A stretch of DNA of 64,000 nt from Acidobacteriota bacterium (lineage in GTDB: Bacteria > Acidobacteriota > Terriglobia > Acidiferrales > UBA7541). The stretch is from the NCBI GenBank assembly GCA_013289955.1, contig JABCYZ010000030.1:18738-82737 (forward strand), written 5' to 3'. The position numbers and the translations under genes were made by a program. The notes beneath the pieces are model-generated. The model saw nothing but the letters and a program-made list of their open reading frames with translations, ran no database searches and had not been told where the DNA came from. This document shows, one piece after another, positions 62,008 through 64,000 of this stretch; the first letter of the stretch is position 1; each line of letters opens with the position of its first letter.

Positions 62008-62865
62008 ATGCTAAACGACACAATGAGAAGCGACGGACTACGGCAGAGCGACCGCGTGAATTTCCGGATGCCGGTGGAAGCGTCGTGGACGACCACCGTT
62101 GGCGAAGCCGTCAAGCGCATCGCCGAGACGCTGCTGGTCAGCCGCAATGGCGGAGTGTTGCGCCTGGAGGAAAAGCTGACGGCGGGGCAAGAGATTACAC
62201 TGCGTCGGATGGAAGGCGATTCCGTGAAGACCACGCGGGCGCGCGTGATGGCGGAAATCGACCAGGAGCCGGACGGCTTTTTGTACGCGATTCAGATTAC
62301 TGAGCCGAGAGCGGATTTCTGGGATATCGACTTCCCTGCGCCCTACAAGGCGGACGAGGCGCTGGCGCGGCTCTTGATGGAGTGCGGATTTTGCCAGCGG
62401 CGCGAAGTGGTCTATTTGAACGAGTTGGAATTGAAGTCATTTGAAGTGCGGAGATGCGTGGCGCGGCTTTGTAAGCATTGCGACACGCCTTCGATTTGGA
62501 TTGAGGCACAGGCGGAGATGAAGACGGCGGAACGGGGCGCGGCACATCCGCAATCCGTTGAAGAGCGCACCATTCCGCGGCGCAACCGGACGCGCGTGAA
62601 GGCTCGGGTTTTGGCTTGCATTCGCCGGAGGGGATTTCAGGAAGAAGTGGCGGTTTGCGAGGATTTGTCGAAGGGTGGGTTGAGTTTCCGGAGCCGGAAC
62701 GAGTATCCAGAGGGATCGCGTGTCGAGGTGGCGGTGCCATTTACGCCGGGGAGCGGCGCCATTTTTGTGCCGATACGGATTGTGTTTTCGCAGGCGATTC
62801 CGGCGGCAGGCTTGTACAGGCACGGAGCGGCGTACATTCGTCCGCCGAGTGATTCGGCAGATTGA
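62008..62865 (+). CDS. PilZ domain protein with four-cysteine insert
   Basis: A 285-residue protein with two PilZ-like halves. The first (about residues 12-110) begins RQSDRVNFRMPVEASW and has VSRNGGVLRLEEKL in place of a standard motif. The second (about 195-280) begins TIPRRNRTRVKARVLACIRR and carries CEDLSKGGLSFRSRNEYPEG (D-x-S-x-G-G). Between them lies CGFC ... LCKHCD, a C-x2-C/C-x2-C pair suggesting a zinc knuckle. The second half should bind cyclic di-GMP. GGGAAG precedes the ATG. Confidence 0.85.
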   Translation: MLNDTMRSDGLRQSDRVNFRMPVEASWTTTVGEAVKRIAETLLVSRNGGVLRLEEKLTAGQEITLRRMEGDSVKTTRARVMAEIDQEPDGFLYAIQITEPRADFWDIDFPAPYKADEALARLLMECGFCQRREVVYLNELELKSFEVRRCVARLCKHCDTPSIWIEAQAEMKTAERGAAHPQSVEERTIPRRNRTRVKARVLACIRRRGFQEEVAVCEDLSKGGLSFRSRNEYPEGSRVEVAVPFTPGSGAIFVPIRIVFSQAIPAAGLYRHGAAYIRPPSDSAD

Positions 62866-63170
62866 ACCTCTCGGCTGGGAACGATCCTACGTGGAAGCTT
62901 TTCGAGCGACAATCCAAAACATCCTAAACCCGAGAAGAGGCCAGTAGCGAAAAAGCGAGGCCCCCACCAGAAACCGCAGCCGGCTTTTGCGGAAACGAAC
63001 TGTAAAGCGGTCGAGGACTCAGCGCCACGCAGAGCCTGGTGCCCAGTTCCATCTCCCAGTAGCCGGGCAAAAATGGCTACGGCAAAAAAGCTTGAATGGC
63101 GTTCGGGATCGACGTCAGGACCAGCCTGGTAATAATGCTCGTGGCGCCCCAGGAGGGCTGCTACGCGCTT
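62866..63170. other. Convergent intergenic region, no gene
   Basis: 305 bases between the PilZ gene and the cheX stop. Short readings give no recognisable protein, and no terminator-grade hairpin was identified. Confidence 0.45.
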
Positions 63171-63677
63171 TCAGTCCACACTGATCGCGGCGGAGTCGCG
63201 TTCGTTGCGGCGGCGATGGAGATAGTGCATAGAGATGTTTAGATAGGCCTGTCCGCAAGGGGTTTCGATGGCGATGACCATGGCCTCGGTATCCTGGCTG
63301 CCAGAGAGGCCCTCTTCGTTTATGTGAATTTCTGGCGGAAAAACCTTAAAACGAAAGCCTTGATCGTTGAGAAGAGTCACGGAATTGCCGATCACCATGT
63401 TCGCGAGTTCGCAAACGGTTTCGCGGACTACCTGATCGCTGCTGGGAACTTCTTCGCCGGCGAGATGGCTGGCCACTTTCATCGCGACTTCCGGCGAAAG
63501 ATCCAGGATGACGCGGCCTTCGATGTCGCCCTTGATGGCGATGAGGGCGGCCACGCCTTTGCGTCGATAGGTGTTTTCATCCATCGAGAGGTCGAGGATT
63601 TTCGTCGGCGACTGCAGCGATTCGGCGAAAACGGCGTCGGCGGCGTTGATGAACGGCTGAATGAGTTCCATTCTCAT
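63171..63677 (-). CDS. cheX: CheX family chemotaxis phosphatase
   Basis: A 168-residue CheX-type protein. The conserved E-x2-N phosphatase motif is visible in VRETVCELANMVIGNSVTLL, with the family start MELIQPFINAADAVFAE and the hydrophobic core IKGDIEGRVILDLSPEVAMKVASHLAG. CheX dephosphorylates CheY-P. Its start overlaps the stop of the upstream response regulator by four bases (ATGA), and GGAGAG precedes the ATG. It may serve chemotaxis or type IV pilus signalling. Confidence 0.9.
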   Translation of the reverse strand: MRMELIQPFINAADAVFAESLQSPTKILDLSMDENTYRRKGVAALIAIKGDIEGRVILDLSPEVAMKVASHLAGEEVPSSDQVVRETVCELANMVIGNSVTLLNDQGFRFKVFPPEIHINEEGLSGSQDTEAMVIAIETPCGQAYLNISMHYLHRRRNERDSAAISVD

Positions 63678-64000
63678 GCGCGATGCTCTCCCGCGAAGGC
63701 GACGGGCGCTCCTGCGGCGTTGGGATCGTCACTGAGAACATAACGGAGAATTTCGTAAAGGACTTCGGGCTTGACGGGTTTTTGCACGAAGTGTTTTGCG
63801 CCCTTCTGGAGAGCGGCCAGGATGTTTTCCTGGTAGCCCACCGAAGAGACCATGACAATGCGCGCCTCGCCATGCTGGCGAACGATGCGCTCGACGGCCT
63901 CGATGCCTTCCATCTGCGGCATGGTGATGTCCATGAGCACGATGTCGGGCTTGGTGCGATTGAACTCCGCGATGGCGGTGAGGCCGTCGCCGGCTTCTCC
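63674..64000 (-). CDS. CheY-like response regulator (partial, cut by window edge)
   Basis: The visible 108 residues are the C-terminal part of a receiver domain: phospho-acceptor Asp in PDIVLMDITMPQMEGIEAV, conserved Ser in IVMVSSVG, Lys in HFVQKPVKPEVL. The N-terminal acidic pair and strand lie beyond position 64000. With cheX overlapping downstream it forms a receiver/phosphatase pair. Confidence 0.9.
   Translation of the reverse strand, partial: GEAGDGLTAIAEFNRTKPDIVLMDITMPQMEGIEAVERIVRQHGEARIVMVSSVGYQENILAALQKGAKHFVQKPVKPEVLYEILRYVLSDDPNAAGAPVAFAGEHRA

Overview
The window is GC-rich, densely coding DNA of a free-living heterotrophic bacterium, most probably an acidobacterium (Terriglobia/Acidobacteriales type). 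This is inferred from two giant Oar-like TonB-dependent receptors with an N-terminal carboxypeptidase-regulatory domain and no SusD partner, several PilZ proteins, the GAF-SpoIIE phosphatase, the sedolisin-type protease and general codon use. No rRNA, tRNA, CRISPR array, prophage or intact insertion sequence was seen.

Layout. (1) 141-3166: a co-directional run of small cupin, NTF2/SnoaL, DinB and SDR genes, then a reverse MarR-flavin oxidoreductase-NTF2 operon facing a DoxX gene across a small inverted repeat. (2) 6089-8272: an ECF42-type sigma factor with a long C-terminal extension and two YCII/DGPF proteins, with a good candidate ECF42 promoter. (3) 8273-10510: a low-density, decaying stretch with a VapB-like antitoxin, a frameshifted PIN toxin and a P-type ATPase fragment. 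It also holds a small SelW-like (Rdx) gene in which an in-frame TGA sits exactly at the Sec position of a C-x-x-U motif and is followed by a SECIS-like hairpin. (4) 10511-23836: carbohydrate use: TonB receptor, SDR, LysR regulator, GH31 and GH27 glycosidases, cupin, uronate-isomerase-like protein, and a SAM hydrolase. (5) 23882-43680: housekeeping: oligopeptide-type ABC permeases, CNNM transporter, isoleucyl-tRNA synthetase with an unusual insert, penicillin acylase family protein, mutM, xseB, polyprenyl synthase, tlyA, nadK, aldo/keto reductase, lysA, GAF-PP2C phosphatase, hpt, DinB, MarC.

(6) 43760-59221: a locus that looks built for D-amino acids or D-amino-acid-containing peptides. A MurR/RpiR regulator, a GNAT acyltransferase and an NSAR/OSBS-type enolase form a reverse operon. 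A TonB receptor, two tandem D-aminoacylase-like amidohydrolases, a creatininase-family amidohydrolase and a Tat-exported flavoprotein run forward. A secreted beta-lactamase-fold serine hydrolase lies nearby. Three copies of a 16-bp palindrome (consensus TGCAAC-N4-GTTGCA) lie between the regulator and the receptor, and a fourth lies upstream of the serine hydrolase. This links the genes into one probable regulon.

(7) 59251-64000: a small ABM-like protein, a secreted sedolisin-like protease with a clear terminator, two PilZ proteins, and cheX coupled to a response regulator cut by the window edge.
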